This document shows, piece by piece, positions 27,816 through 36,237 of a DNA stretch of 64,000 nt. The DNA is from Clostridium thermopalmarium DSM 5974 (GTDB lineage: Bacteria > Bacillota > Clostridia > Clostridiales > Clostridiaceae). A program made the translations under genes and the position numbers. Within the stretch, counting starts at the first letter, position 1. The number at the start of each line of letters is the position of its first letter. The stretch is taken from NCBI RefSeq assembly GCF_002995795.1, contig NZ_PVXN01000005.1, forward strand, positions 124,001 through 188,000. Reading direction: 5' to 3'. The notes under the pieces were generated by a model. That model was not told the origin of the DNA. It worked only from the letters and a program-made list of their open reading frames with translations, and did no database searches.

Positions 27816-29195
27816 CTATAAATACAAATCTCTTTCTCCATTTTTTATTCTTTCTATATTTTTTCTTACCAAGTTTCTAACATCTTCTCTTTCAATCTTC
27901 TCTAACTCTTCTTTAATTAATGCTTCTCCTTTTTCATAAAGTTCTTCATCACTATAATCCATTAAAAATTCCATTAATGTCATAAGCGCATTTGGAGTAC
28001 ATACATTTTGAATCTGTCCTGTCTTTGCAAGGCTCATAAATCTATCCCCAGTTCTGCCCTTTCTATAGCAAGCAGTACAGTAGCTTGGTATATATTTATC
28101 AGAAATTAGTTCTTTTAAAATTTCTATAGGAGTTCTATGATCGGCAAGCTCAAATTGGTCTACATCCTTCTCACCATTTTCACGTTCTTTGTATCCACCT
28201 ACACCTGTACTTGAACCAGCACTTATTTGAGAAACTCCATATCTTAAAAGCTCCCTTCTCATCTCTGCTGACTCTCTTGTAGACATTATAATGCCAGTAA
28301 AAGGTACAGCTATACGAGTAATAGCTACGATTTTCTTAAACATATCATCGCTAACTAAATAAGGAAACTTATTTAAATCATTTCCTTCAGCTTTTCTTAA
28401 TCTAGGGAAGGATATTGTGTGGAATCCTACACCATATTTTTCTTCAAGGTGCTCATTATGAATCATTAGTCCTAAAACTTCAAACTTAGGATCTGCAAGT
28501 CCAAATAGAACCCCTCCACCTACGTCATTAATACCGCCTTCCATAGCTCTATCAAAGGCAGTTAAATGATATTCATAATCTCCTTTAATGCTGTTAGGAT
28601 GCATTCTATCATAAGTTGGCTTATGATAGGTTTCTTGGAACAATATATAAGTTCCTATTTTAGCTTCCTTTAACTTTCTGTAGTTTTCAACAGTAGTTGC
28701 TGCTATATTTACATTTATTCTTCTTATGACTCCATTATCATTTTGAGTGCTGTATACTGCGTCTATAGCATCAAGTATATAATCAATAGGACAATTTTCA
28801 GGATCCTCTCCTGCCTCTAATGCCAGCCTTTTATGTCCCATCTTTTCAAGAATTTTAACTTCTTGTTGAATCTCTTCTCTTGTAAGCTTTCTTCTTGGAA
28901 ATTTATTATTTTTCTTATAACCACAATAAACGCAGTTGTTAACACAGTAATCACTTACATAAAGAGGTGCAAACAAAACAATTCTGTTTCCATATATAGA
29001 CTTTTTAATATCTCCTGCTATTTTATACATTTCCTTTAGTTGCTCTTCATCTTCTGTTTGAAGAAGAACTGCAATATCTCTATGAGATAACCCCTTCTTT
29101 TCTTTGGCTTTATCTAAAACCTTTTGTATATCTTCCTTAGTGGCACTTTTAGCCTCATCTAATAAATTTTCTATATACTCTTGATCTATAAACAT
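27816..29195 (-). CDS. hydG: HydG radical SAM tyrosine lyase
   Basis: 459 residues from ATG 29195, which has GGAGGAG upstream inside the end of hydE; a longer frame overlaps hydE too far. The radical SAM motif CVNNCVYCG binds the first 4Fe-4S cluster, and a C-terminal CTACYRKGRTG motif contributes to the auxiliary cluster that builds the Fe(CO)(CN) synthon from tyrosine. ThiH-like in fold, but the hydE and hydF neighbours settle the identity. Confidence 0.96.
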   Translation of the reverse strand: MFIDQEYIENLLDEAKSATKEDIQKVLDKAKEKKGLSHRDIAVLLQTEDEEQLKEMYKIAGDIKKSIYGNRIVLFAPLYVSDYCVNNCVYCGYKKNNKFPRRKLTREEIQQEVKILEKMGHKRLALEAGEDPENCPIDYILDAIDAVYSTQNDNGVIRRINVNIAATTVENYRKLKEAKIGTYILFQETYHKPTYDRMHPNSIKGDYEYHLTAFDRAMEGGINDVGGGVLFGLADPKFEVLGLMIHNEHLEEKYGVGFHTISFPRLRKAEGNDLNKFPYLVSDDMFKKIVAITRIAVPFTGIIMSTRESAEMRRELLRYGVSQISAGSSTGVGGYKERENGEKDVDQFELADHRTPIEILKELISDKYIPSYCTACYRKGRTGDRFMSLAKTGQIQNVCTPNALMTLMEFLMDYSDEELYEKGEALIKEELEKIEREDVRNLVRKNIERIKNGERDLYL

Positions 29196-29196
29196 A

Positions 29197-30243
29197 TTAT
29201 CTTCTCCTCCATAATTTATTGTCTCCTCGAGACATTTCAAGAACAAATCCTGCTCTCTTTATCCTTCCTTCTATGCACATTCTGCATTCAGCAGCTTCAT
29301 CTCCTGTACATATTTTGCCGTCATATAGGGCGTATTTTTTTCTAACCTCTGTGGGAGATAGATTTGGCATTACCACATTGGCTCCAGCCTTTAATCCCTT
29401 TTCTCTTCCTAAAGGGTCTATGGTTCCAAGAGCCGTTGTAGCAGGCAAAAGAACCTCAGGCAAAAGTAATCTTACAATGGCAAGCATTATTACAGTTGTT
29501 TCTACTGTTCCCCTGCTTTCATTAGCAAGAGGAGTATCCTTTTGTGGTATAAATGGTCCTATTCCCACCATTTCTGGTTCTAGTTCCTTTAAAAACAAAA
29601 GGTCATTTACATAATCCTCATTACTTTGTCCGGGAAGTCCTACCATAAATCCAGCTCCTACTTGGTATCCAATATCTTTTAAATCTCTTAGACACCTTCT
29701 TCTATTTTCAAAGCTCATACCAGGATGAAGTTTTTCATAAAGCTCTTTTGTAGCTGTTTCATGTCTTAAAAGATACCTATCTGCTCCAGCATCATAATAT
29801 CTTTTATAGGATTCATAGGATTTTTCTCCTATTGAAAGAGTTACAGCAGTATCTGGAAACCTATTTTTTATTTCTTTTATTATCTCTACAATCTTGTCAT
29901 CTGTAAAAAAAGTATCCTCTCCACCTTGAAGAACGAAAGTTTTATATCCTAATCTATTTCCTTCTTCACAAGCACTTAAAATTTCTTCTAAAGATAATCT
30001 ATACCTATCTGCATTTTTATTTAGTCCTCTAATGCCGCAATAAACACAATTATTTTTACAATAGTTAGTAAACTCAATAAGCCCCCTCGGATATACTTTA
30101 TTTCCATAATGCTTCATTCTTGTTTCATGTGCCTTGCTTATTAAATAATCCACATCTTCTTTACTCATGCCTTCTAGTAATTTCAAAAGTTCTTCTCTAT
30201 TTAAATTGTTTTGTTTATATAACTTATCAATTAGTTCTTTCAT
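29197..30243 (-). CDS. hydE: HydE radical SAM maturase
   Basis: 348 residues. The radical SAM motif CKNNCVYCG (Cys62, 66, 69) and BioB-like barrel features such as LQGGEDTFF and GFMVGLPGQSNEDY identify HydE, which processes the HydG product in H-cluster assembly. It follows the TM1266-type regulator gene by four bases and precedes hydG by one base, so this is a tight four-gene operon. Confidence 0.96.
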   Translation of the reverse strand: MKELIDKLYKQNNLNREELLKLLEGMSKEDVDYLISKAHETRMKHYGNKVYPRGLIEFTNYCKNNCVYCGIRGLNKNADRYRLSLEEILSACEEGNRLGYKTFVLQGGEDTFFTDDKIVEIIKEIKNRFPDTAVTLSIGEKSYESYKRYYDAGADRYLLRHETATKELYEKLHPGMSFENRRRCLRDLKDIGYQVGAGFMVGLPGQSNEDYVNDLLFLKELEPEMVGIGPFIPQKDTPLANESRGTVETTVIMLAIVRLLLPEVLLPATTALGTIDPLGREKGLKAGANVVMPNLSPTEVRKKYALYDGKICTGDEAAECRMCIEGRIKRAGFVLEMSRGDNKLWRRR

Positions 30244-30247
30244 AGGT

Positions 30248-30499
30248 TTACAGCTCTTTCTTTGATATTGAAGTTTTAACTGTTACATGAGGAATGTTGC
30301 CTAGCTTGCCAGTAAGACTGTTTATTTCATTTAATTCTCCAACTACAGTAATACATATTACTGCTATACCTTCTTCCTGAAATGGAATCCCCATTCTCCC
30401 TTTAATAATTCCCTTAAAAGAAGATACTGTTTCATTAAATTCTTTTTGACAGTGATTAGGTTCTTCTAAAATAGCACTTATAACAGCAATTTTCTTCAT
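30248..30499 (-). CDS. TM1266-family putative hydrogenase-system regulator
   Basis: 83 residues. A small ferredoxin-fold/ACT-like protein with KKIAVISAILEEPNHCQKEFN at the N-terminus and GIIKGRMGIPFQEEGIAVI in the middle, the signature of the TM1266 family found beside iron-only hydrogenase maturation genes. NikR-C-like fold is known for a family member; the ligand is unknown. First gene of the operon, after AAAGGAG. Confidence 0.9.
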   Translation of the reverse strand: MKKIAVISAILEEPNHCQKEFNETVSSFKGIIKGRMGIPFQEEGIAVICITVVGELNEINSLTGKLGNIPHVTVKTSISKKEL

Positions 30500-30710
30500 T
30501 AAAAGTACTCCTTTCTTCTAAATAAAAATAAAAAAACTTTCCCCGAAAGGAAAGTTTAATTCTCTTAATAAGTAAAGCCTTAGAACTTCTAAAGTTATAA
30601 CTTGTCTAAAAATTTTCCTTCCTTCCAGATTAGAATGTTCTTTTCTGTTAGGTATATGTTAATTCATGAACAAACAATTAAAGATTACTCTCTAAATGTT
30701 TGAACTTTGC
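30500..30710 (-). promoter_or_regulatory. Long structured leader of the hyd operon
   Basis: About 210 nt separate the predicted start from the first start codon. Near the 3' end AAACTTTCC and GGAAAGTTT form a 9-bp stem around a 6-nt loop (arms 30557-30549 and 30542-30534 on the minus strand), followed by a T-rich run to about 30517. This is an intrinsic terminator placed inside the leader, as in attenuators and riboswitches. I could not match the upstream part to any riboswitch class I know. Confidence 0.6.
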
Positions 30711-30717
30711 TAAATAT

Positions 30718-30747
30718 ATTTTAATATTTTTAAGATATGCTTGTCAA
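30718..30747 (-). promoter_or_regulatory. hyd operon promoter
   Basis: TTGACA (30747-30742) and TAAAAT (30723-30718) with an 18-bp spacer on the minus strand. Confidence 0.65.
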
Positions 30748-30846
30748 GAAATTTGTTAAAATTTTAACTTATTTTTCTCCACCTTTTTTAATCCTATTGC
30801 CATCTGTTTTCCCTAATCTTTTTAGTAACCAATAATCAGCTCCATA

Positions 30847-31869
30847 TTAAAAAAGGCCAAGCTTTTCTTGAATGTCTTGGTATTCTGGTTCTTGTGCAAA
30901 TATGAATTCATAGTCTTTTTTTGCTTTTGCTTTCTCGCCAAGCTCCTCATACATTTGACCTCTTAAATATCTAATATCCAATATCAGCTCTTCTGGTCTA
31001 TCTTTTTTCTTTCTAATAAGCTTTGATAGTTCCTCTACAGCTGCTGTTACTAAATCTAATCTATATAAGGCATAGCTTCTTAGATAAAGTATATTAGTAT
31101 CTATAGGTGTGTCATTTTCTACATCCTTTGTAATCTCTACAATCTCCTTTAGTATTTGTGCAGTGGCTTCATCTGCAACTGCTACTAGATCTATTAAAGA
31201 AAGGCACACTATCTTGTCACTAGGATTGTCATTCCAAATTTCCTCTAAAATCTTTAGAGCCTTCTCATACTTTCCCTGATTTTGATAGGCTTCTACACAG
31301 CATAGAGCAAGTCCTCTTTTATCCAATCTTATAGGAGCCTCTATATAATCTGTCACCTCAAGAAGTATCTCAAGCTTATCATTTACCTTATTAGCAATTT
31401 TACCCAGACTGCTTATGGCTCCTCTGCACTTATCAAAATATCCTTCTGCTTCAGAGTATTTCTTCTCTCCTAAAGAAATAAATCCAGCCATAAAATAGCC
31501 ATCGGTACTATTTGAATCTAAAAAGTTTTTCTTCGCAGTAAAGTTGTTTCCCTGAATAAAAGCAGTTAATCCACTGTTGAATTTTTTCTCTTCTGCGGAC
31601 ATAAACAGCTGAGAGAAGAACCCACTTTGAGTATTTGGCATGGACTGTCTATGGCTATTATTAGTGCTGGTATTTTTCTTACGAGTTCTTGACCTTGAAG
31701 TAGTATAATAAATTCCAGTTCCTGGTATGCTAAATGTAGTCCTTGTTCCCTTTCGTCCTATAGTATGCTTCATACCCTTAGGGCCTATAGATAGTGACGG
31801 ACCAGATTTGCTTAAGTTTAATGATACTCCAGGCATTATTTTTATTCTTTTATAAAATCTAAATCCCAT
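30847..31869 (-). CDS. DUF4236 protein with TPR region
   Basis: 340 residues. The N-terminal about 60 residues carry the DUF4236 pattern (MGFRFYKRIKIMPGVSLNLSKSGPSLSIG, then GIYYTTS-like). A basic, Ser/Asn-rich linker follows, and the rest consists of helical tetratricopeptide-like repeats. DUF4236 proteins are of unknown function; a TPR half suggests protein-protein contacts. Good AGGAGGTG site. A short remnant frame lies directly upstream in the same strand. Confidence 0.85.
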   Translation of the reverse strand: MGFRFYKRIKIMPGVSLNLSKSGPSLSIGPKGMKHTIGRKGTRTTFSIPGTGIYYTTSRSRTRKKNTSTNNSHRQSMPNTQSGFFSQLFMSAEEKKFNSGLTAFIQGNNFTAKKNFLDSNSTDGYFMAGFISLGEKKYSEAEGYFDKCRGAISSLGKIANKVNDKLEILLEVTDYIEAPIRLDKRGLALCCVEAYQNQGKYEKALKILEEIWNDNPSDKIVCLSLIDLVAVADEATAQILKEIVEITKDVENDTPIDTNILYLRSYALYRLDLVTAAVEELSKLIRKKKDRPEELILDIRYLRGQMYEELGEKAKAKKDYEFIFAQEPEYQDIQEKLGLF

Positions 31870-31880
31870 ACCGACACCTC

Positions 31881-32009
31881 CTATTTCTTTTTAGTATATA
31901 TTAAAGCAAAACCATATGGATTAGTATCTATTCCTATTATTCCATTATGTCTAGCATATATAACTTCTTTTTTAGGCAAGTCAAAAAAATATGTACTTCG
32001 CTCTCCCAA
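31881..32009 (-). pseudogene. Short frame resembling a TnpB RuvC-I fragment
   Basis: A 42-codon frame opens at TTG 32009 after AAGGA and ends nine codons before the DUF4236 ribosome-binding region. Its product contains NGIIGIDTNPYGFAL, which resembles the first RuvC motif (GxDxNP) of TnpB-type proteins. Nothing else of a transposon is visible. It may be a decayed IS200/IS605-related remnant, or a small protein unrelated to it. Confidence 0.35.
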
Positions 32010-32147
32010 TTTAAATCCTTATATAACAAATAGATTTCTCCCCGTCTTGAATTAAATGAGATAGAAATCTATTATTTTATCTGCTAAACATACTCAGCTT
32101 TAAATTTCATATATATGCACTGTACTGCTTTTCTATATTAGACCTAA

Positions 32148-32726
32148 TTATACATTTAATCCATAATTTTTGCATAGTGCTTCTAGTCCACCTTCAAAAC
32201 CTGATCCAATAGCATTAAATTTCCATTCCCCATTGTATCTATATATTTCACAAACAACTATAGCTGTTTCTATGCTAAAGTCTTCTCCTAAGTCATATCT
32301 CAATACTTCGCTTCCGTTGTTCTCGTCAACAACTCTTACATATGAATTAGAAACCTGTCCAAAATTTTGATTTCTCGCCTTAGCATCGTAAATAGTTACT
32401 GTAAAGGCTATTTTGTCTATATATTCAGGAATTTTTTGTAGATCTACTTTTATAACTTCATCATCTCCATCACCTTCACCAGTTCTGTTATCTCCCGTAT
32501 GCTCAACTGAATTTGATGGATGTTTTAAATTATTATAGAATATGAAATCTTCATCATTCTCTACTCTTCCAGATTTACCAACCATAAATACGCTGGCATC
32601 TAAGTCAAAGTCATATCCTCCATCATATGCGTTTGTATCCCATCCTAATCCTACAGTAATCTTTGTTAAACTTGGATTTCCTTTTGTTAAATCAATTTTT
32701 TGTCCTTTCTTCAATACTATACTCAT
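32148..32726 (-). CDS. TerD family protein
   Basis: 192 residues from ATG 32726, which follows AGAGAGGAG; an upstream extension has no site. The sequence has the TerD calcium-binding pattern ([30 protein letters not shown]) and ends [12 protein letters not shown]-like. TerD proteins are linked to tellurite and phage resistance and to general stress in Firmicutes. It is solitary here, so a complete ter operon is not implied. Confidence 0.92.
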   Translation of the reverse strand: MSIVLKKGQKIDLTKGNPSLTKITVGLGWDTNAYDGGYDFDLDASVFMVGKSGRVENDEDFIFYNNLKHPSNSVEHTGDNRTGEGDGDDEVIKVDLQKIPEYIDKIAFTVTIYDAKARNQNFGQVSNSYVRVVDENNGSEVLRYDLGEDFSIETAIVVCEIYRYNGEWKFNAIGSGFEGGLEALCKNYGLNV

Positions 32727-32941
32727 AGATAATTCTCCTCTCTTTTCCACGATCTTTTCTATATAAAATTCTACAAATACCAACGCAATTCCTTCTAATT
32801 TTATAAATAATTTCGTTACAATTATTGTACAAAGTAACATTTAGTTTTATGTAGTCATATCATGTCTATAAATATAAAGCGTAACTTAATCTTTCTCTAT
32901 ATTTCGTAGGTTTTTTAAATAAAATTTCCTTTTATATAAAC

Positions 32942-32972
32942 AGGGCATATAAAATAATTATTTTATATGCCC
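32942..32972. terminator. Terminator of the sulfur-uptake operon
   Basis: AGGGCATATAAAATA and its complement form a 14-15-bp perfect stem around a 2-3-nt loop, 19 bp after the thioredoxin reductase-like gene. Confidence 0.8.
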
Positions 32973-32990
32973 TAAACCATCGTCCTAATC

Positions 32991-33938
32991 TTATCTTTCT
33001 CCAAACTTAGAAATATACTTTTCAACTACAACCCCAGCAATAGCTCCGTCGCCTACTGCTGTTGCTACCTGTCTTAGCACTTTTTCTCTTACATCTCCTA
33101 CTGCAAAGACTCCTTTTATATTCGTTTCCATATTTTCATTAGTTAAAATATAGCCTTTTTCTGTTAGATTAATTTTACCCTGGAAAATTTCTGTATTGGG
33201 CTCATATCCAATAAATAGAAAACATCCATCTACAGGAACACTTGTAAATTCATTGTTTTTTAGATTTTTAAGTATAACTTTATTTAATCTCTCATCACCT
33301 TGAAAAGACTCCACTACCGTATTCCAAACAAACTGTATTTTTGGATTTTTCACAGCTTCATCTTGTGCTGCCTTATTAGCACGCATAGTTCCTTCATCTT
33401 TTCTAGCCGATATAATAACTTTTTTTGCAAACTTAGTTAGGAATATTCCTTCCTCAATGGCAGAATCTCCGCTTCCTACAATCATAACAGTTTTATCTGT
33501 ATAAAATTCAGCATCGCAGGTAGCACAGAAGGAAATACCTTTATCATATAGGAAGTTTTGTTCATTTACGGCCTCTGTAAGCCTTGGTTTTCCTCCTGTA
33601 GATATGATTACAGCCTTTGCATGGTATATTATTCTAAAGGTTTCTACTAATTTATCTTCTCCTTCAAAGTCAACGCTTTTAACATCTGTAAGCTTGAATT
33701 TTACTCCAAAACCTTTAGCCTGTTTATGGAAAAGATTCATAAGTTCTGTTCCAGATATTCCTTCTGGAAAGCCAGGATAGTTTGCTACCTCGCTTGTATA
33801 AGTAGCTAACCCCCCTACTAAAGACTTTTCTATTAAAATGGTTTTTAATTTTGCCCTACCGCAGTAAATTGCTGATGTTAGACCAGCAGGCCCTCCTCCT
33901 ATTATCACAACATCATAGTATTCATGTTTCTTCTCCAT
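32991..33938 (-). CDS. Thioredoxin reductase-like FAD/NAD(P) oxidoreductase
   Basis: 315 residues from ATG 33938 with AGGAGG upstream. FAD-binding GGGPAGLTSAIYCGRA, redox CATC (about 137-140), NAD(P)-binding GSGDSAIEEG and C-terminal GVFAVGDVR are all present, so it is a full low-molecular-weight TrxR-type flavoprotein. It follows the YeeE-TusA-YeeE genes, suggesting it reduces a sulfur-carrier or sulfane-sulfur intermediate and is not the housekeeping TrxB. A stem-loop before it may lower its expression. Confidence 0.88.
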   Translation of the reverse strand: MEKKHEYYDVVIIGGGPAGLTSAIYCGRAKLKTILIEKSLVGGLATYTSEVANYPGFPEGISGTELMNLFHKQAKGFGVKFKLTDVKSVDFEGEDKLVETFRIIYHAKAVIISTGGKPRLTEAVNEQNFLYDKGISFCATCDAEFYTDKTVMIVGSGDSAIEEGIFLTKFAKKVIISARKDEGTMRANKAAQDEAVKNPKIQFVWNTVVESFQGDERLNKVILKNLKNNEFTSVPVDGCFLFIGYEPNTEIFQGKINLTEKGYILTNENMETNIKGVFAVGDVREKVLRQVATAVGDGAIAGVVVEKYISKFGER

Positions 33939-33958
33939 AAAATACCTCCTATAATCTG

Positions 33959-33986
33959 AAAAATAATGGTGGCACAGAGCCACCAT
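33959..33986 (-). terminator. Partial terminator between yeeE and trxB-like gene
   Basis: ATGGTGGC and GCCACCAT form an 8-bp stem with a 5-nt loop, then a T-rich tract on the minus strand. It probably allows some read-through into the reductase gene. Confidence 0.65.
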
Positions 33987-33992
33987 ATATTT

Positions 33993-34526
33993 TTAAATAA
34001 AGTATTTAACTAATAACTTGCTTCCAATCCAAGCTCCTATGAATATAAACACCATATACACCCATCCGTGTAATGACATGGATGCCATTCCACTGAATAG
34101 CGCTCCTATATTACACCCAAAAGCTATTCTTGCTCCATAGCCCATTAAAAGTCCACCAAGAATTGCTGCAACAACCTGTTTCATTGATTTTATTTTCTTT
34201 ATCTTAAATTGTGATGCAAGAAGAGTTGCTAAAAATGCACCTGCTATAATTCCTATATTAGATATAGAATGACCATTATTTAAAAATCCGCCTGCAAGAC
34301 CAGCAGCATGACCCTTTTGTTGAAAATAGAACCAACTTTCTGGATGCCCACCAAGCGCCTTATATATCCAAGCTCCCCAGTAAGAAAATGGCGTTGTTAC
34401 ACCCCAAGCACTTCCTGAAGAAGCTAGCATTGCAACATTTAGAAGCCCTAATATTACAGCTCCCGTAGTATATGTCCAAGGGTCCTTTAAAAATTTTTTA
34501 TAAAATACGTTCTTTTTTATATCCAA
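33993..34526 (-). CDS. YeeE/YedE sulfur transporter, second half-size subunit
   Basis: 177 residues. TTG 34526 is favoured because GAGGTG lies six bases upstream; an upstream GTG lies inside that site. About four to five membrane helices and the motif GARIAFGCNIGALFSG, where a cysteine is conserved in the Sulf_transp (TsuA) family, are seen. Together with the other half-size YeeE protein it would form a full TsuA-like channel for thiosulfate or related sulfur. Confidence 0.85.
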   Translation of the reverse strand: MDIKKNVFYKKFLKDPWTYTTGAVILGLLNVAMLASSGSAWGVTTPFSYWGAWIYKALGGHPESWFYFQQKGHAAGLAGGFLNNGHSISNIGIIAGAFLATLLASQFKIKKIKSMKQVVAAILGGLLMGYGARIAFGCNIGALFSGMASMSLHGWVYMVFIFIGAWIGSKLLVKYFI

Positions 34527-34537
34527 TAGATTCACCT

Positions 34538-34765
34538 CTATTTCATCTTCTCAATGTATATTTCCCATTCACCATCGCCAACTTCTTCTATTTCCACGTT
34601 ATGTCCTTCTTTTCTTGCCCACTCTGGTACGTTTTTCATAGCACAGCTGTGGTCTATTTCAACTACAAGTACCTCTCCAATTTTTAAATCTTCCATTTTC
34701 TTTTGAGTTCTTATTAGAGGTACTGGGCATGCTTCTCCTAAACAATCTAATCTATATTCTTTCAT
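34538..34765 (-). CDS. TusA-like sulfurtransferase
   Basis: 75 residues, typical of TusA/SirA. The active cysteine is in CLGEACPVPLIRTQKKM (CPxP motif, about Cys13). It would accept sulfur from the paired YeeE proteins and pass it as a persulfide. It lies between the two YeeE genes, which matches TsuA-TsuB systems. Confidence 0.93.
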   Translation of the reverse strand: MKEYRLDCLGEACPVPLIRTQKKMEDLKIGEVLVVEIDHSCAMKNVPEWARKEGHNVEIEEVGDGEWEIYIEKMK

Positions 34766-34825
34766 TATAAATTCCTCCTAAATTTTTAATACTGGTTAAG
34801 TTTTAAATTTATGTTGATTTTTACT

Positions 34826-35482
34826 TTAATTGGTTTTTCTATTTCCAAACCAGTCTGCTAAGATATAAAGTCCTAATAAAAGTCCAAATTGTAGAATAAT
34901 TGCTGGCATCCAACCTATAACATCTGGTAAAAATATACCTTTCTTTGGCATGAAGTTTTTTGACCACCACCCAAAGTTATTCGCTCCCCATAGAGAACCT
35001 ATTATAAAGAATACTAATGAAAGTATTTGCATTAAAAATCCTTCTCCAACTCTCATTAAAGTTCCTGATGCACATCCTCCTGCAATAACCATACCTATGC
35101 CAAACATTACAGCTCCTATAGCTGTATGTACTCCTACTGGTGATACATTCCCTGGTATTGCTTCTCCTCTAGATGCAGCTGCAAATTGTAGAGCTGCAAA
35201 TCCAACTGTGGCAACTGCTATTGCTGTTATAACTGCCTTAGTTAAAGATGTACTTCCTGTTAAAACAGGGTCTCTCAGCGATGCAGTAAAGCAAAATCTT
35301 GATCTTTGCAGTGTGAAACCTAAGGCTACCCCAAACACCCACATAAGTGCTGTTTTTGGCGAATTGTTTGCCATAAAGAATCCTACTCCAATTATTGCAA
35401 TAAAAAATGCTATTCCAAAAGGTATTTGATTTATCCTTTTCTTTTTAGTCTTTCTGATTTTTGATGTCTGAATTTCAGCCAT
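34826..35482 (-). CDS. YeeE/YedE sulfur transporter, first half-size subunit
   Basis: 218 residues with about five membrane helices. Conserved cysteine-containing stretches QRSRFCFTASLRD and AGGCASGTLMRVGEG match the pore motifs of YeeE/TsuA. It is the first gene of the operon (GGAGGTG start). Substrate is inferred as thiosulfate, with selenium species a possible alternative for YedE proteins. Confidence 0.88.
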   Translation of the reverse strand: MAEIQTSKIRKTKKKRINQIPFGIAFFIAIIGVGFFMANNSPKTALMWVFGVALGFTLQRSRFCFTASLRDPVLTGSTSLTKAVITAIAVATVGFAALQFAAASRGEAIPGNVSPVGVHTAIGAVMFGIGMVIAGGCASGTLMRVGEGFLMQILSLVFFIIGSLWGANNFGWWSKNFMPKKGIFLPDVIGWMPAIILQFGLLLGLYILADWFGNRKTN

Positions 35483-35608
35483 AACTTCACCTCCGAATAT
35501 TTCCTAGTATTCTTATATGTTTTATGTATATAATTTTATTATATAATCTTAAATTTGTCTATAGTTTTTTGAAAAAAATATAATTTCTGTCGATTTAGTA
35601 GGAGTTAT

Positions 35609-35806
35609 TTCTAGTGGAGGCGCGGAGGCACTAAAGTGCAGTGGAGAAGTGGAAAATTAAAACAAGTTTAAAGCGGAACGTGTAAATAGCACAACATCCT
35701 TCACTTTACACTTTCAACTATACACTTTACACCAAGAAAAAGGGAAATAAAGATGCTAGGCACATCAGATATCAAATTTCTCCACTCCTCCAATTCTCCA
35801 CTAAGA
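35609..35806. repeat. Intergenic low-complexity repeat with inverted GTGGAG ends
   Basis: The element begins TAGTGGAGGCGCGGAGG, ends CTCCAATTCTCCACTAAG, and contains repeated TTTACACTTT/CTATACACTTTAC stretches. The ends are imperfect inverted repeats. The same GTGGAGGCGC...CTCCACTA core next to a TTGCG-loop hairpin occurs in the ABC-F leader (22467-22522). No coding capacity was found. The rest of the 35483-35858 gap holds only the sulfur operon promoter side. Confidence 0.6.
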
Positions 35807-35858
35807 ATTTTGCGTTACAAAATTCTTATGTTGTTTTTTATTTTCAAAAAATAAAAAA

Positions 35859-35886
35859 CTCCTATAAGAACGAGTCCTTATAGGAG
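35859..35886 (-). terminator. Terminator of the zinc-ribbon gene
   Basis: CTCCTATAAG...CTTATAGGAG, a 10-bp stem with an 8-nt loop, followed on the minus strand by a T run. Confidence 0.85.
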
Positions 35887-35901
35887 TAATAGTAGCTTAT
35901 A

Positions 35902-36069
35902 CTATCTTCTGAATCCTCTATTGTTGTTTTGTTGCTTTCTTGCTTTTCTGCATTCTGGACATCTTTGAGGTTCATTTTCGAATCCTTTTTCTTTGTAGAA
36001 AGCTTGCTCGCCTTCAGTGAATACGAATTCTTTTCCACAATCTTTACATACTAAATTCTTATCTGCCAT
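35902..36069 (-). CDS. Small zinc-ribbon protein
   Basis: 55 residues, MADKNLVCKDCGKEF at the start and RCPECRKARKQQ near the end, giving two CxxC pairs about 30 residues apart that can form a zinc ribbon. The basic, Gln/Asn/Arg-rich tail suggests nucleic-acid binding. Start is supported by GGAGG nine bases upstream. Function unknown; it has its own terminator and lies downstream of a DEAD-box helicase gene. Confidence 0.88.
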   Translation of the reverse strand: MADKNLVCKDCGKEFVFTEGEQAFYKEKGFENEPQRCPECRKARKQQNNNRGFRR

Positions 36070-36237
36070 TTCAACATTCCTCCTTTTTAGAAATTAAGAT
36101 TTAAAACTGATCTCCATTACATTCCTAAAAAGGGAAATGGTATTAATCGTATTAAATCCTGCACTGCACATTACTGGAATCTCAGTACTTTTTAAGTGTA
36201 ACACACTTCTAATAAACATGCAATAGCATAATCCACA

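Noticed and set aside
35483-35901. Insertion sequence at 35.6 kb
   Set aside because: The inverted ends are imperfect, there is no transposase frame and no clear target duplication.
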